Position numbers and translations under genes: made by a program
Notes under the pieces: model-generated
Seen by the model: only the letters and a program-made list of their open reading frames with translations
What the model was told of the DNA's origin: nothing
Databases searched by the model: none
In this document: in pieces, positions 41,577 to 50,246 of the stretch
How the letters are laid out: each line of letters begins with the position of its first letter
How positions within the stretch are numbered: position 1 is the stretch's first letter
Origin: Pseudomonas linyingensis
Lineage (GTDB): Bacteria; Pseudomonadota; Gammaproteobacteria; Pseudomonadales; Pseudomonadaceae
Reading direction: 5' to 3'
Assembly: GCF_900109175.1 (NCBI RefSeq)
Contig: NZ_FNZE01000002.1
Location: 124,001-188,000 of the forward strand
Length of the DNA: 64,000 nt

Positions 41577-41716
41577 AAACCTTGAATAAATCTGCTGCGC
41601 TCGATATCTCGCGTTTCGGCGGTGCTCGGAATCCTCACGTATTTCAATACGTTGCGGTTCCTGCGCCCGGCGTCACGCGACCTGTCTTCGCTCGCGACGA
41701 TTTCTTCGAAGGTTTT
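41576..41716. repeat. 141-bp imperfect palindrome between tktA and epd
   Basis: The ends are near-perfect inverted repeats: AAAACCTTGAATAAATC at 41576-41592 and the complement of GATTTCTTCGAAGGTTTT at 41699-41716. The exact centre is ACGTATT-TC-AATACGT (41637-41652), and pairing is recognisable around GGAA/TTCC and the GC-rich arms between. It starts at the tktA stop codon. It could be a long terminator hairpin, or a small nonautonomous mobile or extragenic repeat. Confidence 0.75.
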
Positions 41717-41740
41717 AAGTGCCAAATAGAGTCCCGGTAG

Positions 41741-41769
41741 GGTGGAAAACCGCAACGCGGTTTTCCACC
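41741..41769. repeat. Perfect 13-bp stem hairpin upstream of epd
   Basis: GGTGGAAAACCGC (41741-41753), loop AAC, and GCGGTTTTCCACC (41757-41769). It is preceded by GTAG, and with that resembles the short GTAGGGTGG-type palindromes common in extragenic DNA of proteobacteria. It ends 24 bases before the epd start. Confidence 0.8.
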
Positions 41770-41793
41770 TGCCCAGCCGAGCAAAGAGCACCC

Positions 41794-42852
41794 ATGCCCA
41801 ACCGCCCCTACAAAGTCGCCCTAAACGGCTACGGCCGCATCGGCCGTTGCGTGCTGCGTGCGCTCTATGAACGTGGTGCGGATGCCGGGCTGGAAATCGT
41901 CGCGCTCAACGACCTGGCCGACCAGGCCAGCATCGAGTACCTGACCCGCTTCGACTCCACCCACGGCCGCTTCCCCGGCGAGGTGAAGGTGGCCGGCGAC
42001 TGCCTGCACATCAACGGCGACTGCGTGAAGGTGCTGCGCGAGGCCACCCCGGAAGCCATCGACTGGGCCGCGCTGGGCGTCGATCTGGTGCTGGAGTGCA
42101 CCGGCGTCTACCACACCCGTCTGCAGGCCGAACGCTTCCTGGCTGCCGGTGCGCCGCGGGTACTGTTCTCCCAGCCGATGGCCAGCGAGCACGACGTCGA
42201 CGCCACCATCGTCTACGGGGTCAACCAGGCCAGCCTGAGTGGCGCCGAGCGTTTGCTGTCCAACGCCTCCTGCACCACCAACTGCAGCGTGCCGCTGCTC
42301 AAGTTGCTCGACGAGGCCATCGGCCTCGACTACGTGACCATCACCACCATCCACTCGGCGATGAACGACCAGCCGGTGATCGACGCCTACCACCACGAGG
42401 ACCTGCGCCGTACCCGCTCGGCGTTCCAGTCGGTGATCCCGGTGTCGACGGGCCTCGCCCGCGGCATCGAGCGCCTGCTACCCGAGCTGGCGGGCCGCGT
42501 GCAGGCCAAGGCGATCCGCGTGCCGACGGTCAACGTGTCCTGCCTGGACATCACCCTGCAGACCCGCCGCGACACCAGCGTCGCCGAGATCAACCGCGTG
42601 CTACGCGAGGCGGCCGAGCGCGGCCCGCTCAAGGGCCTGCTCGACTACACCGAGCTGCCCCACGCCAGCTGCGACTTCAATCACGATCCCCATTCGGCCA
42701 TCGTCGATGGCAGCCAGACCCTGGTTTCCGGCCCGCGGCTGGTCAACCTGCTGGCCTGGTTCGACAACGAATGGGGCTTTGCCAACCGTATGCTCGACGT
42801 GGCGGACCACTTCCTCCGCGTCGCCCATTGCCCACAGCCCATGAAGGACTGA
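41794..42852 (+). CDS. epd: Epd, erythrose-4-phosphate dehydrogenase
   Basis: A 352-residue GAPDH-like enzyme. The Rossmann motif is [18 protein letters not shown]. The catalytic Cys is in [12 protein letters not shown]. The C-terminal ending [18 protein letters not shown] is family-typical. It oxidises erythrose 4-phosphate to erythronate 4-phosphate for pyridoxal phosphate synthesis. The position tktA-epd-pgk-fba and the divergent GAPDH signature support Epd over glycolytic GapA. The start follows AAAGAGC. pgk begins 5 bp after the stop. Confidence 0.92.
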   Translation: MPNRPYKVALNGYGRIGRCVLRALYERGADAGLEIVALNDLADQASIEYLTRFDSTHGRFPGEVKVAGDCLHINGDCVKVLREATPEAIDWAALGVDLVLECTGVYHTRLQAERFLAAGAPRVLFSQPMASEHDVDATIVYGVNQASLSGAERLLSNASCTTNCSVPLLKLLDEAIGLDYVTITTIHSAMNDQPVIDAYHHEDLRRTRSAFQSVIPVSTGLARGIERLLPELAGRVQAKAIRVPTVNVSCLDITLQTRRDTSVAEINRVLREAAERGPLKGLLDYTELPHASCDFNHDPHSAIVDGSQTLVSGPRLVNLLAWFDNEWGFANRMLDVADHFLRVAHCPQPMKD

Positions 42853-42857
42853 AGCCC

Positions 42858-44033
42858 ATGACCACGCCGTTCGTAAAAATAGCGAAGATGTCCGACCTCG
42901 ACCTCGCCGGTAAGCGCGTGCTGATCCGCGAAGACCTCAACGTCCCGGTGAAGGACGGCGTGATCAAGAGCGACGCCCGCATCCTCGCCTCGTTGCCGAC
43001 CATCAAGCTGGCGCTGGAGAAGGGCGCCGCGGTGATGGTCTGCTCGCACCTGGGTCGCCCGACCGAGGGCGAGTTCTCCGCCGAGAACAGCCTCAAGCCG
43101 GTTGCCGACTACCTGAGCAAGGCGCTGGGCCGTGAAGTGCCGCTGGTTCAGGACTACCTGGGCGGCGTCGACGTGCAGCCGGGCCAGATCGTGCTGTTCG
43201 AGAACGTGCGCTTCAACAAGGGTGAGAAGAAGAACAGCGACGAGCTGGCCCAGCAGTACGCCGCGCTGTGCGACGTGTTCGTCATGGACGCCTTCGGCAC
43301 CGCCCACCGCGCCGAGGGTTCGACCCATGGCGTGGCCAAGTTCGCCAAGGTCGCCGCGGCTGGCCCGCTGCTGGCCGCCGAACTGGACGCGCTGGGCAAG
43401 GCGCTGGGCAGCCCGGCGCGGCCGATGGTGGCCATCGTCGCCGGCTCCAAGGTGTCGACCAAGCTCGACGTGCTGACCTCGCTGGCCGACATCTGCGACC
43501 AGTTGATCGTCGGTGGCGGCATCGCCAACACCTTCCTCGCCGCCGCCGGCTACAAGGTCGGCAAGTCGCTGTGCGAAGCCGACCTGCTGGATACCGCCAA
43601 GGCCATCGCCGCCAAGGTCAGCGTGCCCCTGCCGGTCGACGTGGTGGTCGCCAAGGAGTTCGCCGAAACTGCCGCAGCGACGGTCAAGCTGATCGCCGAC
43701 GTGGCCGACGACGACATGATCCTCGACATCGGCCCGCAGACTGCGGCGATGTTCGGCGAAATGCTCAAGGCCTCCAAGACCATCCTGTGGAACGGCCCGG
43801 TCGGCGTGTTCGAGTTCGACCAGTTCGGCAACGGTACCAAGGTGCTGGCCCAGGCCATCGCCGCCAGCGATGCCTTCTCCATTGCCGGCGGTGGCGACAC
43901 CCTGGCGGCCATCGACAAGTACGGCGTGGCCGAGCAGATCTCCTATATTTCCACCGGCGGCGGCGCCTTCCTCGAGTTCGTCGAGGGCAAGGTCCTGCCG
44001 GCCGTGGCCGTGCTCGAAGAGCGCGCCAAGTAA
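42858..44033 (+). CDS. pgk: Pgk, phosphoglycerate kinase
   Basis: A 391-residue phosphoglycerate kinase. It has [18 protein letters not shown] at the N-terminus, HLGRPTEG, and the nucleotide region [13 protein letters not shown] and [13 protein letters not shown] toward the C-terminus. It interconverts 1,3-bisphosphoglycerate and 3-phosphoglycerate in glycolysis and gluconeogenesis. The first ATG was preferred over one at 42888, because related enzymes also have about 5-10 residues before the MSDLDL motif. It is co-transcribed with epd. Confidence 0.96.
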   Translation: MTTPFVKIAKMSDLDLAGKRVLIREDLNVPVKDGVIKSDARILASLPTIKLALEKGAAVMVCSHLGRPTEGEFSAENSLKPVADYLSKALGREVPLVQDYLGGVDVQPGQIVLFENVRFNKGEKKNSDELAQQYAALCDVFVMDAFGTAHRAEGSTHGVAKFAKVAAAGPLLAAELDALGKALGSPARPMVAIVAGSKVSTKLDVLTSLADICDQLIVGGGIANTFLAAAGYKVGKSLCEADLLDTAKAIAAKVSVPLPVDVVVAKEFAETAAATVKLIADVADDDMILDIGPQTAAMFGEMLKASKTILWNGPVGVFEFDQFGNGTKVLAQAIAASDAFSIAGGGDTLAAIDKYGVAEQISYISTGGGAFLEFVEGKVLPAVAVLEERAK

Positions 44034-44062
44034 GCACGCCCGGCACCCCGCCATGATGGCGG

Positions 44063-44159
44063 GCGGGATGCCGTGGTTGCGGACCGTCGACGCCCAGGAC
44101 GGGCGTCGTCGAGCCTACAGGGAGGTATCCACGGCGTGTCCGTAGCCGCGGTATCCCGC
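44063..44159. repeat. Three-way-junction extragenic element, copy 2 (pgk-fba gap)
   Basis: Outer arms 44063-44085 and 44138-44159 pair as a near-perfect stem of about 22 bp. The first inner hairpin is CGACGCCC / GGGCGTCG (44088-44108). The second arm carries GAGCCTACAGGGAGGTATCC, corresponding to the GAAGCCCCATGGATGGGTTC of copy 1 at 17818-17837. Copy 2 thus shares layout and core with the element at 17771-17865. It fills much of a 231-bp gap before fba. Confidence 0.7.
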
Positions 44160-44264
44160 TTGCAGCGAGCCTGCCCGTCGATGGCAGGCGCGAACACTTG
44201 AACCCGGCTCGCCCCTGCGGCAGGCTGGTCTCCGAATAAACGACCCTTACTGGGAGCTACACAG

Positions 44265-45329
44265 ATGGCACTTATCAGCATGCGCCAGATGCTGGACCAC
44301 GCCGCCGAATTCGGCTACGGCGTGCCGGCCTTCAACGTCAACAACCTCGAGCAGATGCGCGCCATCATGGAAGCGGCCGACAAGACCGACTCCCCGGTGA
44401 TCGTCCAGGCCTCCGCCGGTGCCCGCAAGTACGCCGGTGCGCCGTTCCTGCGTCACCTGATCCTCGCCGCCATCGAGGAATTCCCGCACATCCCGGTGTG
44501 CATGCACCAGGACCACGGCACCAGCCCGGACGTCTGCCAGCGCTCGATCCAGCTGGGCTTCAGCTCGGTGATGATGGACGGCTCGCTGCGCGAAGACGGC
44601 AAGACCCCGGCCGACTACGACTACAACGTGCGCGTGACCCAGCAGACCGTGGCATTCGCCCACGCCTGCGGCGTCTCCGTGGAAGGCGAGCTGGGCTGCC
44701 TGGGCAGCCTGGAAACCGGCCAGGCCGGTGAAGAGGACGGCGTCGGCGCCGAAGGCACCCTCGACCACAGCCAGATGCTCACCGATCCGGAAGAGGCCGC
44801 GGCCTTCGTCAAGGCCACCCAGGTCGACGCCCTGGCCATCGCCATCGGCACCAGCCACGGCGCCTACAAGTTCACCAAGCCGCCGACCGGTGACATCCTC
44901 GCCATCGACCGCATCAAGGAAATCCACAAGCGCATCCCCAACACCCACCTGGTGATGCACGGCTCCTCCAGCGTTCCGCAGGAGTGGCTGAAGGTGATCA
45001 ACCAGTTCGGCGGCGACATCAAGGAAACCTACGGCGTGCCGGTCGAGGAAATCGTCGAGGGCATCAAGCACGGCGTGCGCAAGGTCAACATCGACACCGA
45101 CCTGCGCCTGGCCTCCACCGGCGCCATCCGCCGCATGATGGCCGAGCAGCCGAGCGAGTTCGACCCGCGCAAGTTCTTCGCCAAGACCATCGAGGCCATG
45201 CGTGACATCTGCATCGCCCGCTACGAAGCCTTCGGCACCGCCGGCAACGCCTCGAAGATCAAGCCGATCTCCCTGGAAGGCATGTACCAGCGCTACGCCA
45301 AGGGCGAGCTGGCCGCCAAGGTCAACTGA
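44265..45329 (+). CDS. fba: Fba, class II fructose-bisphosphate aldolase
   Basis: A 354-residue zinc-dependent (class II) aldolase. It starts [19 protein letters not shown]. The zinc-binding HQDHGTS motif is near residue 83, and the glycine/zinc region GTSHGAYKF and HGSSSVP come later. It cleaves or forms fructose 1,6-bisphosphate. GGGAG precedes the ATG. It follows pgk after 231 bp with a structured element between, so expression may be partly independent. Confidence 0.96.
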   Translation: MALISMRQMLDHAAEFGYGVPAFNVNNLEQMRAIMEAADKTDSPVIVQASAGARKYAGAPFLRHLILAAIEEFPHIPVCMHQDHGTSPDVCQRSIQLGFSSVMMDGSLREDGKTPADYDYNVRVTQQTVAFAHACGVSVEGELGCLGSLETGQAGEEDGVGAEGTLDHSQMLTDPEEAAAFVKATQVDALAIAIGTSHGAYKFTKPPTGDILAIDRIKEIHKRIPNTHLVMHGSSSVPQEWLKVINQFGGDIKETYGVPVEEIVEGIKHGVRKVNIDTDLRLASTGAIRRMMAEQPSEFDPRKFFAKTIEAMRDICIARYEAFGTAGNASKIKPISLEGMYQRYAKGELAAKVN

Positions 45330-45355
45330 TCCGGCGCGTTCGCTTCAGTTAGTCC

Positions 45356-45384
45356 CACAAGGCCCGCTGCGTGCGGGCCTTGTG
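45356..45384. terminator. Terminator-type hairpin after fba
   Basis: A perfect 12-bp stem CACAAGGCCCGC / GCGGGCCTTGTG (45356-45367 and 45373-45384) with a 5-nt loop. No T tract follows. It sits between fba and the convergent GGDEF gene and may act for both. Confidence 0.7.
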
Positions 45385-45432
45385 CTGTCCGGGGCTCCGG
45401 TTCGCCCACGGCAGGGATGCGCGCGGCGCCGA

Positions 45433-47238
45433 TCACAGGCATTCGATGCGGTTGCGGCCGCTGGACTTGGCGCGGTAGAGCGCCATGTCGCTGCGCGAAA
45501 GGGCGGCATCGACGCTGGTATCGCTGGCAGTCAGGACGGCGATGCCGATGCTGAGGGTCATGGCGATGCACTGATCGCCGTGCTGCAGCGGGTTTTGCGC
45601 CAGTTGTTGCTGCACGCGCCGGGCAAAGGCCGTGGCCTCGGTGAGGTTCGCACCGCTGAGGATCACGGCAAACTCCTCGCCACCGACCCGGCCGGCCATG
45701 TCGCTTTTGCGCAACTGCGCGCGCAGGATGTCTGCGAAATGCCTGAGCGCCAGGTCGCCGGTCGCATGCCCCCACCGGTCGTTGATCGACTTGAAGTGGT
45801 CCAGGTCGCACATCAGCACCGCCGCGCAGTGGCCCGCGCTGCGCTGCATGCGCGCCAGCTCGGCCTCGATCTGCGTCATCAGGTGGCGCCGATTGGGCAA
45901 CTGGGTGAGGAAGTCGGTGGTGGCGAACTCCAGCAGCTCGGCCTCGATGCGCTTGCGCTCGGTCACGTCAGTGATGAAGCCGTGCCACAGGGTGCTGCCG
46001 TCCTCCAGCCGCCGCGGTTGCGCGGCGCCGTGTCGCCAGCGCAGTCCCTGTCTGGGCAGTCGGACGCGGTACTCCAGGTCCCAGGGCGTCAGGCTGGTCG
46101 CCGAGGCGTCGAGCGCAGCCCTGTAGGCGGGCAGGTCATCCGGGTGAATCAGCGCGTCGATCATCGCGTCGCTGTCGGCGACCTGCTCCGGGGTGACCTC
46201 GTAGATAGACTGGATGCCGGCGCTGGCGTAGGAGAACAGCGACTCGCCAGTCGGCCAGCGCCGGTACTGGAAGACCAGGCCGGGAACCTCATTGGTCAGG
46301 TTGGTGAGCAGGTCGACGGACTGCTGCAGCCGCTCCGACAGCGCGTGCATGGCGGTGATGTCGGTGGTGGTGCCGATCATGCGCAGCGGTCTGCCCTCGC
46401 GGTCGCGGCTGACCACCTTGCCGCGGCTGGAGATCCACTTGTAGCGGCCATCCTTGCAGCGGATGCGGTGCTCCACCGCGTAGCCTTCCGTCTTGCCCTC
46501 GAAGTGCGCCTGGATAGTGGCCTGCACGTAGGCCAGGTCGTCGGGATGGATGCGCTGGTAGCTGTCTTCGATGCGATTGCCGACCTCGGCATCCGCATAA
46601 CCGAGAATCGCTTTCCAGCCGCTGGAGTAGTGGATCTCCCCGGTCTGCACATTGCGGTCCCAGATCCCGGTGCCACTGCCGGCGATGGCCAGTGCCATTC
46701 TGCGTTCGCGGTCACGCAGGTCGGCGGTATCCGCCTGCAGCCGGGCGGCAGCGCGGTCGCTTTCCACGCTGGCGGCCGCCAGGCGGGCAAGGTCGCGGAA
46801 GCATTCGCGCTGCCCGCCATCCAGTGCCTGCGGCTGGTCGTCGAGCAGGACAAAGACCCCGATCGTGCTTCCGTCCGCGGCGAGCAGTGGGCAGGCGGCA
46901 TAGAAGCGCATGCACGGATTGTCGATGACCAGCGGGTGGTGGCGAAAGCGCTCGTCGGTGTGGGTATCGGGCACCACCAGCATCCCGTCGCCAAACAGTG
47001 AGTGCTCGGAGAACGGCAGGTCGCCGGGCTTTTGCCCGCCGGGTGGGCCGGCGCAGGAGACAAGTCGTTGCCGGTCGGCGTCGATCCGCATGATCAGCGC
47101 GACGGCGACGCCGAAGTGGCGTTTCGCCAGACGAGTCAGGCCGTCAAAGCGCTCGTCCGCTACCGGGGGCGTAGCGTCGGGCGATTTGCGGCTCGCGATC
47201 TGCGGGCTGGCGGCGTCAGGGGGCGCGGAAGTCAGCAT
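45433..47238 (-). CDS. GAF-PAS-PAS-GGDEF diguanylate cyclase
   Basis: A 601-residue predicted cytoplasmic signalling protein. A GAF domain (about 20-170), two PAS/PAC domains (about 175-300 and 305-425; FITDVTERKRIEAEL ends the second) and a GGDEF domain (about 430-600) are in order. The active site GGEEF (519-523) and the inhibition site RKSD (510-513) are both intact, so it is a likely active, feedback-controlled diguanylate cyclase. No membrane segments are obvious. The start at 47238 has only a weak ribosome site. Confidence 0.88.
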   Translation of the reverse strand: MLTSAPPDAASPQIASRKSPDATPPVADERFDGLTRLAKRHFGVAVALIMRIDADRQRLVSCAGPPGGQKPGDLPFSEHSLFGDGMLVVPDTHTDERFRHHPLVIDNPCMRFYAACPLLAADGSTIGVFVLLDDQPQALDGGQRECFRDLARLAAASVESDRAAARLQADTADLRDRERRMALAIAGSGTGIWDRNVQTGEIHYSSGWKAILGYADAEVGNRIEDSYQRIHPDDLAYVQATIQAHFEGKTEGYAVEHRIRCKDGRYKWISSRGKVVSRDREGRPLRMIGTTTDITAMHALSERLQQSVDLLTNLTNEVPGLVFQYRRWPTGESLFSYASAGIQSIYEVTPEQVADSDAMIDALIHPDDLPAYRAALDASATSLTPWDLEYRVRLPRQGLRWRHGAAQPRRLEDGSTLWHGFITDVTERKRIEAELLEFATTDFLTQLPNRRHLMTQIEAELARMQRSAGHCAAVLMCDLDHFKSINDRWGHATGDLALRHFADILRAQLRKSDMAGRVGGEEFAVILSGANLTEATAFARRVQQQLAQNPLQHGDQCIAMTLSIGIAVLTASDTSVDAALSRSDMALYRAKSSGRNRIECL

Positions 47239-47416
47239 ATCCAGTTAACTCGACGGTGGCCGGGAGGCGATGCGTTGGGTACAGGAAGGACAACTGTAGC
47301 CTGTAGTCTAGCTGCGTGCTGCAAGGCTCGGTGGGCAGACCTGGTCTGTCTGACGGAGTGGCACGCCCGCAGTTGCCGCGGCCGGGTAGAATGCGCCCAT
47401 TGTCTGCCGCCCCCCG

Positions 47417-47929
47417 ATGCCCATGACCCCGCTCAAATACCTTTCCGCCTACCCCCTGCAATTGCAGGACCAGGTACGCCGGCTGATTGCCGACGAGCGC
47501 CTGGGCGAGTACCTGGCCAAGCGTTACCCCGAGCGCCACGCGGTGCAGAGCGACAAGGCGCTGTATGCCTACGTCATGGAACTCAAGCAGCAGTACCTGC
47601 GCAATGCGCCGGGCATCGACAAGGTGCTCTACGACAGCAAGCTGGACGTGGTGCGCAAGGCCCTCGGCCTGCACACCGCGGTCTCAAGGGTGCAGGGCGG
47701 CAAGCTCAAGGCGAAGAAGGAGATCCGCGTCGCCGCGCTGTTTCGCGACGCGGCACCGCAGTTCCTGCAGATGATCGTGGTGCACGAGCTCGCGCACCTG
47801 CGCGAGTTCGACCACAACAAAGCGTTCTACCAGCTCTGCGAGCACATGCTGCCGGGCTATCACCAGCTGGAGTTCGACCTGCGGGTCTATCTGACCTGGC
47901 GCGAGCTGGGCGCCAACCAGCCCGTGTAG
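47417..47929 (+). CDS. YgjP-like (DUF45) zinc metallopeptidase
   Basis: A 170-residue protein with the zinc motif HELAH (His123, Glu124, His127) followed by FDHNKAFY, whose His133 is the likely third ligand. This matches the YgjP/WLM-like DUF45 metallopeptidases; the substrate is unknown. Two candidate starts (47417 and 47423) are close together, and neither has a clear ribosome site. It stands alone on the plus strand between minus-strand genes. Confidence 0.85.
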   Translation: MPMTPLKYLSAYPLQLQDQVRRLIADERLGEYLAKRYPERHAVQSDKALYAYVMELKQQYLRNAPGIDKVLYDSKLDVVRKALGLHTAVSRVQGGKLKAKKEIRVAALFRDAAPQFLQMIVVHELAHLREFDHNKAFYQLCEHMLPGYHQLEFDLRVYLTWRELGANQPV

Positions 47930-48016
47930 GCGGCCCGACCCTGGGGCGATGCTCCTGGCCCTTGGCGGACCTGCGGATCGCATCGCGGCGAGGGCGCGCT
48001 TCTCCGGGTCGAGTCC

Positions 48017-48961
48017 TTATTGCGCCGCCATCACCACCTTCAGCACCTTCTTGAAGGTCTCGATTTCCTCGGTGCTGACCCCGGCGAACACCGCTTCCTG
48101 TTGGCGCCGGGAGATGTCCCACAGCGCCTCGGTCTGCGCCCGACCGGCGTCGGTCAACTGGTGGCCGGCGGTCGTTTCGCTGACCAGGCCCTTCTGTTGC
48201 AGGTTGGCCAGCGCCTCCTTGATCTCGCGGGTCGGCATCGCCACCTCGCGCTGCAGGGCGACCAGGTCCAGCTGGGCGCTGTCTTCCAGCACCATCAGCA
48301 TGCGCGCCTCGCTGGTGCTCAGGCCGGTGGACAGCTGCTTGGGGGCGTAGCTGGCCTGGTAGGCGTTGACCGCCTGGATCATCAGATAGAACAGGTTGCT
48401 GCTCATCAGCCGGCCGTGCATGGTGGCTGGCGCGGCGTTCGGGTCGCTCTTCTTCGGCGCGCGCGGATGCGGCAGGACCATCGAGTAGGCGCCCTGGTGG
48501 TAGAGCAACGGCGAGCGGCCGAAGTCGTCGAAGGCGGCGACCTTGCCGATCAGGATCCAGTGGTCGCCGCCGTCCACCTGCTGGAAACGCTCGCACTGGA
48601 AGCGTGCCGCGCAGTCGGGGAACAGCGGCGCGCCGCCCAGGCCGGCTTCGTAGACGACGCCGGCGAACTTGTCCTCCTGCGGGCGGGCGAAGTGGTTGGA
48701 CAGCTCGATTTGGTCGGCGGCGAGGATGTGTACCGCGAAGTGGCTGGCGGCCTCGAATACAGCCTGGCTGCCGGAGCGCTTGTCGATGCTCCACAGCACC
48801 AGCGGCGGCTCCAGCGACACCGAGTTGAAGCTGTTGGCGGTCACCCCGACCTGCTCGCCGGACGGGCTGCGGGCGGTGACGATGGTGACGCCGGTGGCGA
48901 AGTTGCCGAGGGCGCGGCGGAACACTCGGGGGTCGAAGCCGGTTGCGCTGGTTGTGGTCAT
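48017..48961 (-). CDS. Flavin reductase with MarR-like C-terminal domain (C1-HpaH-like)
   Basis: A 314-residue protein. The N-terminal flavin-reductase domain (about 8-165) starts VFRRALGNFATGVTIVTA and has GVTANSFNSVSLEPPL. After a linker, a C-terminal MarR-like winged helix (about 190-314) has LSTSEARMLMVLED and GHQLTDAGR. The size and layout match the C1 reductase component of Acinetobacter p-hydroxyphenylacetate hydroxylase, in which the MarR-like tail gives control of the reductase by the aromatic substrate. No oxygenase gene is adjacent. It may serve the hpa pathway at the left end, but that is inference. GGAGAG precedes the start. Confidence 0.75.
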   Translation of the reverse strand: MTTTSATGFDPRVFRRALGNFATGVTIVTARSPSGEQVGVTANSFNSVSLEPPLVLWSIDKRSGSQAVFEAASHFAVHILAADQIELSNHFARPQEDKFAGVVYEAGLGGAPLFPDCAARFQCERFQQVDGGDHWILIGKVAAFDDFGRSPLLYHQGAYSMVLPHPRAPKKSDPNAAPATMHGRLMSSNLFYLMIQAVNAYQASYAPKQLSTGLSTSEARMLMVLEDSAQLDLVALQREVAMPTREIKEALANLQQKGLVSETTAGHQLTDAGRAQTEALWDISRRQQEAVFAGVSTEEIETFKKVLKVVMAAQ

Positions 48962-49101
48962 TGCGGACTCTCCGGTCGTGGCGTCTGGGGCCTGCCTGCA
49001 CCGGCAGGCTGGGCTGCGTGGCGCTTGTGAATTTCAGTCTAGGGTGGCTGGGTGGGCAAGACCAGCGGCCGGGGCGCCGTGTCCCGCTCGGCGTGCGGGC
49101 C

Positions 49102-49455
49102 TCAGGGCGGCGGCTGGCCTGGCGGCGGCGCTGCACCACGTGGCTGGGGCGTGCCGAGCAGGCGCAGGGCGCTGACCAGCAGCGGTACGTAGGGGCCGGC
49201 CTGGCGCAGCCAGCGGCGCAGGCCGCCGATGTTGCGGCCGCCGAAAAAGCCCAGCAGGGTGACACCGGCCAACCCCCACAGCGGCGCGTGGCGCAGGTTC
49301 ATCTGCTGTTGCCAGGCGCGCACCTGCTGCAGCGGCTGGGTCAGGCGCAGGGTTTCGTAGTGCAGCTCCTGGCGATGCAGCTCCAGTCGCATGCGCACCA
49401 GCGCCTTGCGCATCTGTTGCGGGGTGGCGTGCTCCGGCAGGCGAGGCGGGATCAT
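49102..49455 (-). CDS. Small protein of unknown function after the holin-like gene
   Basis: 117 residues. I do not recognise a domain. The first half is charged and helical (ALVRMRLELHRQELHYE). The second half has one hydrophobic segment (LWGLAGVTLLGFFGG) and a second moderately hydrophobic stretch, then a Pro/Gly-rich end. It overlaps the preceding holin-like gene by 4 nt (ATGA), so it is translationally coupled. Its place matches yqjK in the enterobacterial yqjD-yqjE-yqjK set, but sequence similarity to YqjK is not evident to me. Confidence 0.6.
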   Translation of the reverse strand: MIPPRLPEHATPQQMRKALVRMRLELHRQELHYETLRLTQPLQQVRAWQQQMNLRHAPLWGLAGVTLLGFFGGRNIGGLRRWLRQAGPYVPLLVSALRLLGTPQPRGAAPPPGQPPP

Positions 49456-49844
49456 GGCAGCAGTTGCTCGCGGTCTCGCGCCAGCTCTTCGAGACTGGCG
49501 CTGAAAGGGGAGGTCTGCCGGCGCAGGGCGGCGAACAGGCGCCACAGCGCGAGCAGGCAGCCGAGGCCGTGGCACAGGCACAGCACGATGATCGCCTCCA
49601 GGCGGTGGCTGTCCCAGAACAGCAGCAGCACCAGAACGCTGAGGGCGAACAGCAGCAGGAGGCCGAACAGCAGGGCCAGACCGGCGTACAGCAACTGGCG
49701 CAGGCTGGCGGCCTTCTGCTCTTGCAGTTCGATGCCCAGCAGTTCGAGGTGAGCGTGCAGCATGCCGAGGGCAGCCGCGCCCGCACCGCGCAGCGCGGAG
49801 TTGCCAGCGGGGCTGGATGTGCCGTCCTGCGCTCCCTCGCTCAT
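49452..49844 (-). CDS. YqjE/phage-holin-family (DUF1469) inner-membrane protein
   Basis: A 130-residue protein with two adjacent membrane helices in the middle (LLYAGLALLFGLLLLFALSVLVLLL and IIVLCLCHGLGCLLALW). This is the pattern of the YqjE/DUF1469 'phage holin family' proteins, which are not phage genes. The function is unknown. It lies 4 bp after the DUF883 gene and overlaps the next gene. Confidence 0.8.
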   Translation of the reverse strand: MSEGAQDGTSSPAGNSALRGAGAAALGMLHAHLELLGIELQEQKAASLRQLLYAGLALLFGLLLLFALSVLVLLLFWDSHRLEAIIVLCLCHGLGCLLALWRLFAALRRQTSPFSASLEELARDREQLLP

Positions 49845-49848
49845 AGCT

Positions 49849-50157
49849 TCAGCGTCGCGCGATCAGCATACCGAGCAGCACGCCGAGGCCGGCACACAGG
49901 CCGAGCGACTGCAGCGGGTGCTCCTGTACATAGTGTTCGGTCGCCTGCACGCCGGCCTTGCAGCACTCGCGCACCGACTCCTGGTTGGCGTTCAGGCTTT
50001 TGCGGGCACGCACGAGGCTGGCCTGGATCTGCTCGCGCAGCCCCTCGGCCTGATCGCCAACCAGGCTGGCCGACTGCTGCAACAGCTTCTCGGTGTCCTG
50101 AACCAGTGCCTGGAAATCTGCCAGCAGCGGATCCACGGAAGGGGTCTTGTGGGCCAT
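49849..50157 (-). CDS. DUF883 (YqjD/ElaB-type) protein
   Basis: A 102-residue protein. A helical, charged N-terminal part (about 1-75) is followed by a C-terminal hydrophobic anchor with VQEHPLQSLGLCAGLGVLLGMLIARR, the DUF883 signature. E. coli YqjD and ElaB are inner-membrane proteins that bind ribosomes in stationary phase. The start has GAGGAGAA, a strong site. It is the first gene of a three-gene operon. Confidence 0.87.
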   Translation of the reverse strand: MAHKTPSVDPLLADFQALVQDTEKLLQQSASLVGDQAEGLREQIQASLVRARKSLNANQESVRECCKAGVQATEHYVQEHPLQSLGLCAGLGVLLGMLIARR

Positions 50158-50246
50158 GGGCGGTTCTCCTCGGTTGAGTGAGCCTTGAGTGTAGGACGGC
50201 CTGCCGGCATTTGCCCGGGTCTTCACGGCCGCTCGACCGCCGGGCT

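Noticed and set aside
41719-41793. An N-terminal extension of Epd from an in-frame upstream start
   Set aside because: The extension would run through the perfect hairpin at 41741-41769, has no ribosome site and is absent from the family N-terminus, which starts at 41794.
49452-49844. Holin-like gene as a sign of prophage
   Set aside because: DUF1469/YqjE proteins carry the holin label by family naming only; no phage genes surround it and the DUF883 partner is chromosomal.
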